Assembly: GCA_029168955.1 (NCBI GenBank)
Contig: JAPDOI010000182.1
Location: 992,001-1,056,000, forward strand
Direction: 5' to 3'
Length of the DNA: 64,000 nucleotides
Origin: Aplectana chamaeleonis
Taxonomy: Eukaryota; Nematoda; Chromadorea; Rhabditida; Cosmocercidae
Shown: in pieces, positions 1 to 12,300 of the stretch
Layout: each line of letters starts with the position of its first letter
Position numbering within the stretch: position 1 is the first letter of the stretch
Position numbers and translations under genes: made by a program
Notes under the pieces: generated by a model
The model's input: the letters and a program-made list of their open reading frames with translations, nothing else
Told to the model about the DNA's origin: nothing
Database searches by the model: none

Positions 1-3000
1 TCAAGTGATATTATCAGTTGGTAGATCAAATCGCTAAAACACGTTGTAGGCTGTACTTTTCGATGGGAAGGGACAAGGAAATGGGCTAACAAGTTTGTTA
101 CTTACTGTTTAACAATAACTACTTCACTTATTACTGCTTATCATATCAAGTGATTTTATCAGTTGGTGGATCAAATCGCTAAAACACGTTGTAGGCTGTA
201 TTTTCGATGGGAAGGGACAAGGAAAGTGACTAACAAGTTTTTTACTTACTGTTTAACATTAACTACTTCACTTATTACTGCTTATCATATCAAGTGATAT
301 TATCAGTTGGTAGATCAAATCGCTAAAACACGTTGTAGGCTGTACTTTTCGATGGGAAGGGACAAGGAAAGTGACTAACAAGTTTGTTACTTACTGTTTA
401 ACATTAACTACTTCACTTATTACTGCTTATCATATCAAGTGATATTATCAGTTGGTAGATCAAATCGCTAAAACACGTTGTAGGCTGTACTTTTCGATGG
501 GAAGGGACAAGGAAATGGACTAACAAGTTTTTTACTTACTGTTTAACATTAACTGCTTCACTTATTCCTGCTTATCATATCACGTGATATTATCAGTTGG
601 TAGATCAAATCGCTAAAACACGTTGTAGGCTTTACTTTTTGATGGGAAGGGACAAGGAAAGTGATTAACAAGTCTGTTACTTACTGTTTAACATTAACTA
701 CTTCACTTATTCCTGCTTATCATATCAAGTGATATTATCAGTTGGCAGATAAAATCGCTAAAACACGTACTTTTTCTTAGGGAAGGGACACGGGAAGTGA
801 CTAACTAGTTTGTTACTTACTGCTTAACATTAACTACTTCACTTATTCCTGCTTATCATATCAAGTGATATTATCAGTTGGTAGATCAAATCGCTAAAAC
901 ACGTTGTAGGCTGTACTTTTTGATGGGAAGGGACAAGGAAAGTGACTAACAAGTTTGTTACTTACTGTTTAACATTAACTACTTCACTTATTACTGCTTA
1001 TCATATCAAGTGATATTATCAGTTGGTAGATCAAATCGCTAAAACACGTTGTAGGCTGTACTTTTTGATGGGAAGGGACAAGGAAAGTGACTAACAAGTT
1101 TGTTACTTACTGTTTAACATTAACTACTTCACTTATTACTGCTTATCATATCATGTGATATTATCAGTTGGCAGATAAAATCGCTAAAACATGTACTTTT
1201 TCGTAGGGAAGGGACAGGGGAAGTGACTAACAAGTTTGTTACTTACTGTTTAACATTGACTACTTCACTTATTCCTGCTTATCATATCAAGTGATATTAT
1301 CAGTTGGTAGATCAAATCGCTAAAACACGTTGTAGGCTGTACTTTTTTATGGGAAGGGACAAGGAAAGTGACTAACAAGTTTGTTACTTACTGTTTAACA
1401 TTACCTACTTCACTTATTGCTGCTTATCCTATCAAGTGATATTATCAGTTGGTAGATCAAATCGCTAAAACACGTTGTAGGCTGTACTTTTCGATGGGAA
1501 GGGACAAGGAAATGGACTAACAAGTTTTTTACTTACTGTTTAACAATAACTACTTCACTTATTACTGCTTATCATATCAAGTGATTTTATCAGTTGGTAG
1601 ATCAAATCGCTAAAACACGTTGCAGGCTGTATTTTTCGATGGGAAGGGACAAGGAAAGTGACTAACAAGTTTGTTACTTACTGTTTAACATTAACTACTT
1701 CACTTATTACTGCTTATCATATCAAGTGATATTATCAGTTGGTAGATCAAATCGCTAAAACACGTTGTAGGCTGTACTTTTTGATGGGAAGGGACAAGGA
1801 AATGGACTAACAAGTTGTTTACTTACTGTTTAACATTAACTGCTTCACTTATTCCTGCTTATCATATCACGTGATATTATCAGTTGGTAGATCAAATCGC
1901 TAAAACACGTTGTAGGCTGTACTTTTGATGGGATGGGACAAGGAAAGTGACTAACAAGTCTGTTACTTACTGTTTAACATTAACTACTTCACTTATTACT
2001 GCTTATCATATCAAGTGATTTTATCAGTTGGTAGATCAAATCGCTAAAACACGTTGTAGGCTGTACTTTTTGATGGGAAGGGACAAGGAAAGTGACTAAC
2101 AAGTTTGTTACTTACTGTTTAACATTAACTACTTCACTTATTACTGCTTATCATATCAAGTGATATTATCAGTTGGTAGATCAAATCGCTAAAACACGTT
2201 GTAGGCTGTACTTTTCGATGGGAAGGGACAAGGAAATGGACTAACAAGTTTTTTACTTACTGTTTAACATTAACTGCTTCACTTATTCCTGCTTATCATA
2301 TCACGTGATATTATCAGTTGGTAGATCAAATCGCTAAAACACGTTGTAGGCTGTACTTTTTGATGGGATGGGACAAGGAAAGTGACTAACAAGTCTGTTA
2401 CTTACTGTTTAACATTAACTACTTCACTTATTACTGCTTATCATATCAAGTGATATTATCAGTTGGTAGATCAAATCGTTAAAGCACGTTGTAGGCTGTA
2501 CTTTTCGATGGGAAGGGACAAGGAAAGTGACTAACAAGTTTTTTTACTTACTGTTTCACATTAACTACTTCACTTACTACTGCTTATCATATCAAGCGAT
2601 ATTATCAGTTGGTAGATCAAATCGCTAAAACACGTTGTAGGCTGTACTTTTTGTGGGAAGGGACAAGGAAATGGACTAACAAGTTTTTACTTACTGTTTA
2701 ACATTAACTGCTTCACTTATTCCTGCTTATCATATCACGTGATATTATCAGTTGGTAGATCAAATCGCTAAAACACGTTGTAGGCTGTACTTTTTGATGG
2801 GATGGGACAAGGAAAGTGACTAACAAGTCTGTTACTTACTGTTTAACATTAACTACTTCACTTATTACTGCTTATCATATCAAGTGATTTTATCAGTTGG
2901 TAGATCAAATCGCTAAAACACGTTGTAGGCTGTACTTTTTGATGGGAAGGGACAAGGAAAGTGACTAACAAGTTTGTTACTTACTGTTTAACATTAACTA

Positions 3001-3420
3001 CTTCACTTATTACTGCTTATCATATCAAGTGATATTATCAGTTGGTAGATCAAATCGCTAAAACACGTTGTAGGCTTTACTTTTCGATGGTAAGGGACAA
3101 GGAAAGTGACTAACAAGTCTGTTACTTACTGTTTAACATTAACTACTTCACTTATTACTGCTTATCATATCAAGTGATATTATCAGTTGGTAGATCAAAT
3201 CGTTAAAGCACGTTGTAGGCTGTACTTTTCGATGGGAAGGGACAAGGAAAGTGACTAACAAGTTTTTTTACTTACTGTTTCACATTAACTACTTCACTTA
3301 CTACTGCTTATCATATCAAGCGATATTATCAGTTGGTAGATCAAATCGCTAAAACACGTTGTAGGCTGTACTTTTTGTAGGGAAGGGAAAGGGGAAGTGA
3401 CTAACAAGTTTGTTACTTTC
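1..3420. repeat. Tandem satellite array, ~145 bp unit, about 23 copies
   Basis: The unit running from TCAAGTGATATTATCAGTTGG to GCTTATCATA repeats every 144-145 bp from the first base to about 3420, so the array continues beyond the left edge. Units are mostly over 95% alike by eye. Two variant units (near 740 and 1160) lack the GTTGTAGGCTG segment. Variants recur at fixed spacing: TCACGTGAT at 1867, 2301 and 2735 (434 bp, three units) and CGTTAAAGCACG at 2477 and 3201 (724 bp, five units), so the array has higher-order structure. It codes for nothing. Confidence 0.97.
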
Positions 3421-3560
3421 TGAAGACGTCATCAAAGTGCGTGGGGCATGTGATGACGTCATCAGGACGTCGTGCCAAGTGCATAGGGCATCTGATGACG
3501 TCATCAGGATGTCGTGTAAAGTACACACGGCATCTGATGACGTCATCAGGATGTCGAGGA
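3421..3560. repeat. 42 bp tandem repeat carrying CRE palindromes
   Basis: Directly after the satellite comes a three-copy repeat with a 42 bp period. Each copy holds a perfect TGACGTCA (3454-3461, 3496-3503, 3538-3545), and a partial GACGTCATC lies at 3425. TGACGTCA is the CREB/ATF-class bZIP palindrome, but nothing here shows regulatory use. Because 42 is a multiple of three the repeat leaves open frames on both strands; these look like by-products. Confidence 0.9.
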
Positions 3561-3676
3561 AAGAGAGTCGTACGTCATTTGTAGCGTGCGCAACAAGTCA
3601 ATCACTTACTGATTGTCATATCAATCCATGCTATTTGGAAAATATTGAAGGTTTTTACAGATATTACTTTTCAATT

Positions 3677-4278
3677 CTATCAAAAAGGGGTCTTTCAAGC
3701 GAAAGAGGTTTGGTTGGCGTCCGAAACGTTCCAACAAAAAGGGAACAATAGGCAAGTTGGATGAGGAGAGTCTACAAAAATTGAACAATATTTTCTGAGA
3801 CTGATTTTCTTGGCCGAAACTTCTTAATAGCGGAAACAAACCGTTGTGGCATTTCACAAGGAAGAGCTCAATGGTTTCCAAGAATGGACTTCTATTCTTG
3901 ACGAGAGTATAAGAAAATACTCTTATTTCATGCTGCACTTTGAGTTCGCTTCTCGTAGCAGCTGGAGCTAGCCGTCTGTGTGGGTAAAGTTGAAATCATT
4001 TTCTCTTCTAATTATAACTAATAGGTGCACATAATTATACATTTTTATCGTTACTCGCATAATCGGAGACTTTTTGGAACCACAGAGTGCTTCCGTGTGA
4101 AACACCGCAACGGTTTGTTTTCGCTATTAAGAAGTTTCGGCCAAGAAAATCAGTCTCAGAAAATATTGTTCAATTTTTGTAGACTCTCCTCATCCTACTT
4201 GCCTATTGTTCCCTTTTTGTTGGAACGTTTCTGACGCCAACCAAACCTCTTTCGCTTGGAAGACCCCGTTTCGATATA
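3677..4278. mobile_element. Foldback (long inverted repeat) element
   Basis: About 200 bp at 3677-3890 is repeated in inverted orientation at 4060-4278 around a ~170 bp spacer. The outer ends (AAAGGGGTCTTTCAAGCG and CGCTTGGAAGACCCC) and the inner part match well. The open frames on both strands are mirror images of the arms. No transposase is present, so this is a non-autonomous element. I could not define a target-site duplication. Confidence 0.8.
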
Positions 4279-4640
4279 TAGATTAGTTTGTGTTGTGATG
4301 AAAACGTGGAGGGGTCTTGGAAGGAGGGAGATCTAAGAAGAGGAATAAACATTAAAAAGAGAGAAGACAACACAGAAATACATCATCGATATCTAGGGAA
4401 TGGCTAATGACCTGTTCACCGACTCATTGTGAGACAACGGCACTATCAGTTGAATAATAAGATTCTAAAGGTCAAAGGTGTTAAAACGAAGCACTGCACG
4501 ACACGAAGAAAGAAACATACACGGAGAAAGCGGCGAATCGACCGCATCCGGTTGACAGGAGCGGAGGCTGGTAAAGGCGCTTCAGCGGCGCGAGCGTGCG
4601 CCACACATTCTTTGAAGGACCGCCAGTGCCCAGGCTTGTT

Positions 4641-4920
4641 TAGGGGCCGAATAGACTCCCGCAGCTTAAAGGCGCGGCAGCATGCAGTGGAGGAGTATCG
4701 ATCATGCGGCGCCGCTTGATCGATTCCCCTCCATTGCATGTAGCCGCCCCTTTCAGCGGCAGGACTCTATTCAGCCCCTATGGGGTCGTTTATACTCCCG
4801 CCGCCGAGCGGCGCGGCACAGTGCATTTTTGTAATAATGATCGCGAGGCGCGGCACGATCGATATTGTAGGATTGCATCTCGCTGCGCCGCCCCGCGGCG
4901 GAAGTATAAACGACCCCTAG
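4641..4920. mobile_element. Two adjoining palindromes, GC-rich MITE-like
   Basis: A palindrome with 70 bp arms (4641-4710 and 4711-4780) is centred on GCGGCGCCGC. A second inverted repeat follows: GGGGTCGTTTATACTCCCG at 4782-4800 pairs with the complementary sequence ending at 4919. Both share the motif AGGGG plus a GCCGC-rich core, so they may be one compound element. The overlapping open frames are palindrome by-products. Confidence 0.75.
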
Positions 4921-5681
4921 GGAGTGAGAATATCGCGCTTCCGCGACACGATCATCGATAGGTACGATGGACTTGATCTTCGACAGAATCAGGAGCTTGT
5001 CGTAGGATTACTGAAACTGCGTCTGTTAGAATTTCAAACTTGATCACTCCTCGCAAACTCTCTCTAAATGCATGGTCCAAACTCGTTTATGCACATATTT
5101 ACGAGCAATCAGTTGTTCTACCGGTTGTTCTTCTGTTCACTCTCTCCAGGCAGCCAATGTATTCCAGTTAGGGACAAGTTTTCAATATTCGTTCCATTAC
5201 GCATTGCGATCTGTCACTATTTCAAAGGAACTAGAAAATTTTACTCGTAAAGTTTTTTTGAGACTCAACGGATTCTCCTATGCTAGGGTTCCTGGTCCTT
5301 CAAGGAGGAATTAAGAACTGACGTTACACTCGCTCGAGTCTCGTCGTAAGCGAAACGACGTGTGTATGATCTTTAAAATCTTTAGTGGGATATTGAGAAT
5401 TGACAAATCGAAGTTCTATAAATTCAACGCCTCTAGGACACGTGGAAATTCAGGGAAAATTTCTTTTGGGATTCCCAGAACCAACCTCCGATTGAACAGT
5501 TTCACATGCAGAGCTGGCTCTGCTTTCGCCTCTTTGAAATTGAACTTTTTGAATGTGCCCCGTTTTTTTTCCATCTTTTAAACGCAAAGTTTCGAGTATT
5601 TTTCTTGCGTGGTAATGTTTTATTTTGCCTTTCGTCTATGTATATTCTGCCCTATTTTCCATGTCTACCTTATGTAGCGTA

Positions 5682-5683
<2 letters not shown>

Positions 5684-5765
<82 letters not shown>

Positions 5766-5766
5766 A
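5684..5766. repeat. (AAAT)n microsatellite
   Basis: About 20 uninterrupted AAAT tetranucleotides. Such a run can be the 3' tail of a non-LTR retrotransposon, and the preceding sequence could be such a tail, but I see no reverse transcriptase in the window. Confidence 0.97.
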
Positions 5767-6226
5767 CGCTTAACAACTTGCCGCGATGGGGCCGTATCGG
5801 TGCCTTCTATGTGCCGACGCGGTTCCCTGTCGGTTTCATCGAGGGGATTTTTACTCTATCAAGTCGATTTATCGTAATGATCCATGAAGTTTACATCTTT
5901 TTTTTTACATCGATGCAGATGCAGTGTAGGGCGTCCAAGTGCTCAGTCTATCACAGCACAGCCTTCAAACCCTCTTGCAGGCAAAAACTGACAACAATCT
6001 CATTAATCGCCTACATTGAAGACGGTTTCAAGCTAAATGTCTCACACGAGCTCACATTGCGAGTCTCCGTTGTATTCTTTGTCAACCTGCTCCGAAATCC
6101 GTAGCCTTTCCGCGCGATGCATCGCTGCCCTCAAACTGTGACACTCCACCAACGAAACCGATTGCGAGCAGCACCTTATACTTTTTTTTAGAGAAACTGG
6201 ATTCTGAACTGACATTTTCTGGTCAG

Positions 6227-6352
6227 GAATGGGTCGGCTACGACGTTTCTGACTCATCTGCTGGTCCACTGAAGGCAAAAGCTGAGAATTTCTCGCTGTC
6301 TTTCAAGACTGTGCACGGGTCGGCAATGATTTTCTTCGCTGGCGACGAAAAG
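6227..6352 (+). CDS. nrx-1: nrx-1 exon 1 in window: start of LNS2
   Basis: 42 codons, phase 0 at both ends, acceptor GGTCAG and donor GTATGG. Encodes FSLSFKTVHGSAMIFFAGDE, the first beta strands of a laminin-G fold. An upstream exon carrying the very start of LNS2 and EGF1 is required but was not found in the first 6.2 kb. Confidence 0.88.
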
Positions 6353-9300
6353 GTATGGACTTTTGGAGTCATCTTTCGTGGTTGATTATAATCAGTGGAG
6401 CTTACAGAGTTACATGCAGTTGTATCTCGAAGAGGGTGCCCTGATTGCAAGTTCGAAATTCGCCGGAACCGCTCCTCGTCTGGTGAGGATCTTCAACGAG
6501 TTGCCTCGGGCGAGATTCGACGATGACTCCTGGCACACTGTATCCATGCAAAGAACTCTGCAAATGGTAAATGAAGCTCACATTCTACTATTTCTTTTAC
6601 TGAGTGATAATTCTGGGATTCGAAGACATCTAGGTCTCATTGAAGGCACTGCTCACGATAAACTCCGTCCTTGAGTTTTCTTTGAAAAACAATGGTGGTA
6701 GCCCTTAATAGGGCTTATGTACCTTACATTTCCCGTTTGCTTTTACAAAACCATGTGTTCATAGTTGTAGGTATGGGACACAGCATTGATAATCCGTTTC
6801 CCAAATCCCCTGAATGCCTCAGCGATTTACAGGAGATTTCCAAAAGTGGGCATTTTCATAGCTTTGCGTAGATAAAAGGGGTACAAAAAATTTTCGGGAT
6901 GTTCAAAAAAATTTCTCGGATTCAGCTTAGAACGTTTTTATGGAGGTGGTTTCGGGTGCAAATCACGAATACGAGGTCCATTTGTCAATATTTTGAAAAT
7001 TCAGTCTGATTTGGTGCGAAGCTTGAAAATGGGGGAAATCTTGCCTGCCGAACGCGTCTTTTAACGATTTCGAGAATGGTACGATCAAATCGCCTCAAAA
7101 CGTGTACATACATAGGGGCTATTCGGACTGCCTAACACGAATCTGCAACGCGTTCATCGATTTTCGATAGATTACGATAGGTTACGGTGAGTATACGGTA
7201 GCTCGGTCAAAGTCTCAGATGTGACTCAAAATTTGACTGTGGGTGTTATTCGGGACGCTGAACACGAATTTGAGGTCCATTTTTCGATTTAAGAAATTTT
7301 AAGATAAGTAGCGCCAGTTAAAAAGCATTATGCCTACCGTAACCTACAGTAACCCCAAGTCTGGCGAGGAATAGACCCCAGATTCGTGTTCAGCGCCCTA
7401 AATAACCCCCAGTTGAAAGTTTTGAACTGGGTCCGAAAAATTTTTTCTGAACGCCCCAAAGATTCTCTGATGGGTGGTACCCTTACCTTCTTGTGAAGCA
7501 CTGAAAATGCCATTTCTTGGAATCTCCGCAGCCATCTAGGGAATTTCAAGCACGGTTCATCTATGTACTGTCACAGACCTACAGCAACGACAACATGGTT
7601 TTCCAGGGACAGGGTCTCTCTACACACGGAGGGAGGAGCACGTACGAGATTTCGTGCTGCTACGCGCGCGGCGGAATTTTTTTATCTGATTACCCCAACA
7701 CTGGAGCGCGCTTGCCACAATCTCGCGAGATTTCATGACATTTCATGTGTTTATTGATTCTCATATGACTATTTCTTTGTGCTTCATAATCCAGAGCCAA
7801 ACTGGTTGTCGGCGGCAACGATCCCATCACTTCATCTAAAATGGTGCTCGATCTTTAATACCATATTACACTTTCTATAAATATCAAGCGGTACAACGGC
7901 ACGAGAACATACAAGAGTTATTGAAATGAGTGTCCAGGATAAGATGATGAGAGGAACAACATAGGAACACAAAGAAAAGTCATTTGAGAATGAATAAAAA
8001 CATAAAAGCCCGTGAAATCTCGTGAGCTTGTGCCAAGCGCGCTCCAGTGATGGGGTAATAGGATAAAAAGAGTGCCTAAGACTACCTTAATATTTTGCCC
8101 CATGAGGTGTGTAAGCTCAATGCCATTTTCGGGAGTTTATAGGTCGAATTTTTTCTCACAAACTCCGCCCAGGAATAATATGGGGCGTTGAACACGAACC
8201 TGTGGTCTGTTTCCAGTTTTTTTTTTGGCTGATTTTGTCAGGTTGGGGTGCACTGAATTGCATTTTACCTACCGTGACCCAATGTTTTGGTCGTTTTTGA
8301 TCTATCCGTTGAAGACTGAGTGCAATTTTTAAATCCTAAATTGTTTCTTTTCAGGCCCTCTATAACCCTCAAAAATCCGTTTTTCGAAACTCCACTTTGT
8401 GTTCGCAGTCATCCCCTGTAAGGCCTGTAGCTAATAACACCTTAGGTTCTGTGCCTAGGGAGTTCATGGGGTCTCTGGCCACAAGCCACATTACCATCAC
8501 CATTGAGGGCAAAATATTAATCAGAAATCGCGTTCCAAAGGCAATGTGTAGCAGCATGATTGTTTTTATGGTGAAAATGGATTAGGCGGAACGAGTTTTC
8601 ACAGTTCTGGAAGAAGACTGAACACATAATTGTAAGCTATAAGCTTCATGCCGCTTCCAGCTTTGAGAGGCTACTTGAGTGCTCTGTACTCTTTTTAAAA
8701 GGAATAATAAAACGACGGGCGAATATCCGAGTTCGCTGACGTTTTTTTAATTCATTTCTTCTCTTGTCCCCTCGTCATTTTCATCTTTATTCAAGCCATG
8801 AAGCAGGTTTCAATCCTTCTATTCCCTCAGCATTCAGTACCGGATTTGTTTCTGTTTCCTGATTCTTATCAATTACATCTGAGCTACCTTGGAGCTCTTT
8901 GATAATTGGATATGTTTTCAAAGGGTGTTAGTGTGTTAGTTCATAAACACGAAAGTATTCCTAAGTTGTTTCAAAGAGCATCATTTAAAGGCAGAGTTCA
9001 CGATAATTTTCAAATTTGAGATTGTTTGTTAAATCGATTACTTGGTCCCATGGTAGAACTTAAGTGACGAAAAAATTGAGAAAAACAGCACCAGAAGTAC
9101 ACGAAATATTGTACTGCGTACATGATAGATAGATACTGTACACTGCGCCCTCGTACTATCAGGAGAACTTTTTGTTGGGACGACGGAATCCTATTCGTGT
9201 GACCGTCCTTTGGAATTTTCAACTCTTTGCTCAATTCTTCCCTATGGACTCTAACTAATACTGTTTTGCATGATACTTCCTCTTATCTTCATTTGACCCC

Positions 9301-12300
9301 ATCATTCACCCGTCGAGACCGCCGAGAACTCATTTATCCTACAGGACAACTGGTCCTGGCCAGAAAATTCTTTCACTGAAATGATGCGTTTTTGTGCGTT
9401 TCTCGCTGTTTCTCCATGATTTTAGTAACACTTGTCAGCCAATGCATTTTTTTGAGTGGAAAACCCGGACTCGAACATCAATGTGGACACTACCTTTAAA
9501 GAAGGTGTTGAGTTGATCGCAAAACGCTTGGCTCCGGTCGAGATTGAACCAGCATATTCCCTTTCCGAGAGAGTGCCTTATCGCACTGCACCACTGAAGC
9601 CCTAGCGCCGCTCTCACTTGACTGTAAATCTTCGTTGAAGCAGTCATCCCTCACTCGCATAATGCTTCGGTGAAGTTTTACCGAGAAGTTGAGTGAGAGC
9701 GGTGCTAGGGCTTCGGTGGTGCCGTGCGATAAGGCCTTCCCCTGTAAAGGGAATATGCTGGTTCAATCTCGCCCGGAGCGATCAACTCAATACCTTGTGT
9801 GAACATACCATAACGTGCACTGCGACGTTAAACTGCAGTTAGGGAAAAAACGTTCTAAAATTGTGTAAGACTATCTTCAAACTCAATTCCGGAGTGGAGT
9901 TTCAAACTGCAATTGCGAACAGTCGCTATACTTATTAATTTATCATCGACTCTCTGGGTTGTTGGCGACCACATGTTGAATTTGCTCCGAAGTAAATCCA
10001 GTTGAGCTATTTTATATATTGATGTGTTGCTTTGCAGTGGAGCAGTCACCTTTAAAGGCAGTGTTCACGATAAAAAATATGTTTCAGTTTTCACTAGGAA
10101 TGGGTAGTGGAGGGGCACACTGTAACTTTGACATCGAAAGAACGCATGAAAACGAGCCAGGAAAAGCTCCGAAAGAGCCTGAAGTTGCCTTTTCGAGCGC
10201 AAGGCAAACCCCAAAAGCGCAACACACGCCCACCGACGTAAACAAATGAAAGCTTGAAATCGTGAGATGAGCGATGATTTCTAATCATTCGACCCGTTCT
10301 TTCCTTCATTCTCAGCCTCTCTCTTTACTCAGGTCAGCTCGTATACATCGGCTGCAAAAGACGGAAGTTACAAGCCTTGGACAACTCATCCACAATGTTT
10401 CCTTAGCTCAATTTTTGAGGGACCATAACTCCGTTCCCAAAAGGTCTTGCACGATTTCAGAGACATCATTGGAATCAGCATGCGGCCGTTTTCAAGATTG
10501 GCGGGAAAACAGAAAAACATTTTTCATCGTGAACACTGCCTTTAAATCGTCTTGACTGAATCTACCGACCTCATTGACTGAGGGTTGATTAGAGGCTTCG
10601 ACTGTAGTTAAACCTATTATAATTTTGGAGAAGGTTATCACAGTGTTGCTTCAATATTACGGAAGAAATTTTTTGGGCTTGTTTATCTAATCCTAGTCCT
10701 ACGAAAAACTGACTTCGCAAATGTCTACCGAAGCGGTGTTTTAAAGGCAGATCCTGGGCATTGGCAAGTTTATGAGTACTATCTAGTTTTTCTGACATAA
10801 AAAATGCAGTTCGATCTAAGCATTCTCTGAAAGACGAAGTAATTAACCTGAATTCATAGACTGTCCTGTGGACGGTTAATTTATTGCACTAATTAACAAT
10901 GAACACTGTGTGCATGTGATCATATTTCTCATTTCAAAGACTAACAGTTTACAATTTTATTTGCTTCCGCTTCAGCACTCTGATAGGATTTCCGCCGTTC
11001 ATGTAAGTTGTTGGTCCTTATTTTTCGATTCGATTGCTGCTTGTTAGATTTCGCTTTTTCCCTCCGGTTTGACGCTCTCCCTCTGCACTTTGCTATCTGT
11101 TTTCGTTGGAATGAGATGTTTCGCTTTTCTTTTTTTTATTAAGACTGGATTCTTAGGTGCAATCGGCCGCCTTGATTCATCTCGAGATTTTTATAACTTT
11201 TTTGGTTTTGGAATGAATTTAAGTTTGGAGTGCCGCTTACCGTCAATTTCCCCGTTTGGTTTGTCAGACTGTTCGATTTAACTTGAGCTGGGGTTCTTCT
11301 GCAGTTTCTCTGTCCATGTGGTTTTCTCTTCGGTATAATTTGAGGATTTTCAGCTGACGTTGACTGTCGACGGCCGGAAGGACGAAATCCGCCAATACGC
11401 CCCGGAACTCGATTGGATCGGCCATTCATTCGCCTATTTGGGCTCTGTCCCTCTGGAGCGACATGTGCCCGGTGTCACGAAGAATGCTTTTCGCGGATGC
11501 ATGAAGCAGGTGGGATACATCTGTTCAGGCTAAGTGCGATACTGTCAGCGGCTTGTAACCAATAGCCTTTCTCAGCATGGAGCGCGTGCTAACAATAGCG
11601 TTTGCATCGTTTTTTCCATTTCTCTATGTATGAATGGCTGGAATTCAGGTGAAGTATGATGCCGATGCGCAACGAATTCTTTTTGTCACTCTTGCAGATC
11701 AAGGTTTCGGCGGAAGTATCATCAAGACGGGTTGGCTTGAACACACTTCTATGAAGTGTATATCCTCCTTTTCTCACCAATAATTCATTCATAGGTGGAG
11801 AACTATCGTTTTCCTGCAAGAGCCCTACTCAACCTCCGGACGTGCTCTCCTTCCATTCTGGTTCTTCATTTCTTGCTCTACCGAAATGGGGCGCTCTGGC
11901 CAGTGGCAGTCTGTGTGAGCGAATTAGCGTTGGCTTTCCCTCTACTACTATGCTCGGCAAAAGTTCTTAGACACATGGAATGCTTCGTAAAAAGCGGCTG
12001 ATTTCAGCATAAAAACTGACCACTTCCAAAATTTTTTTATTTAGGCCTTCACTAATTCAAAACGTTTACTTTATCCGGAAATAACTACCTTTACTCGAAT
12101 GCTGAAACGAATCTACGGTTACTCGGAGGTAGCATGTACCGATACCTTCCCATACATTCTTCTAGTGCCTTCTAAAAGCCTCGAATTTGGGTGATATAAA
12201 GCTCGCGAATTTGGCTCCTTTCCAACCACACAAGATAGTTCATGAGTTTCGGGTTTGGGCTCTAGGGCAGCCTCTCCGCCGAGGAGATGAGATCCGAGAT

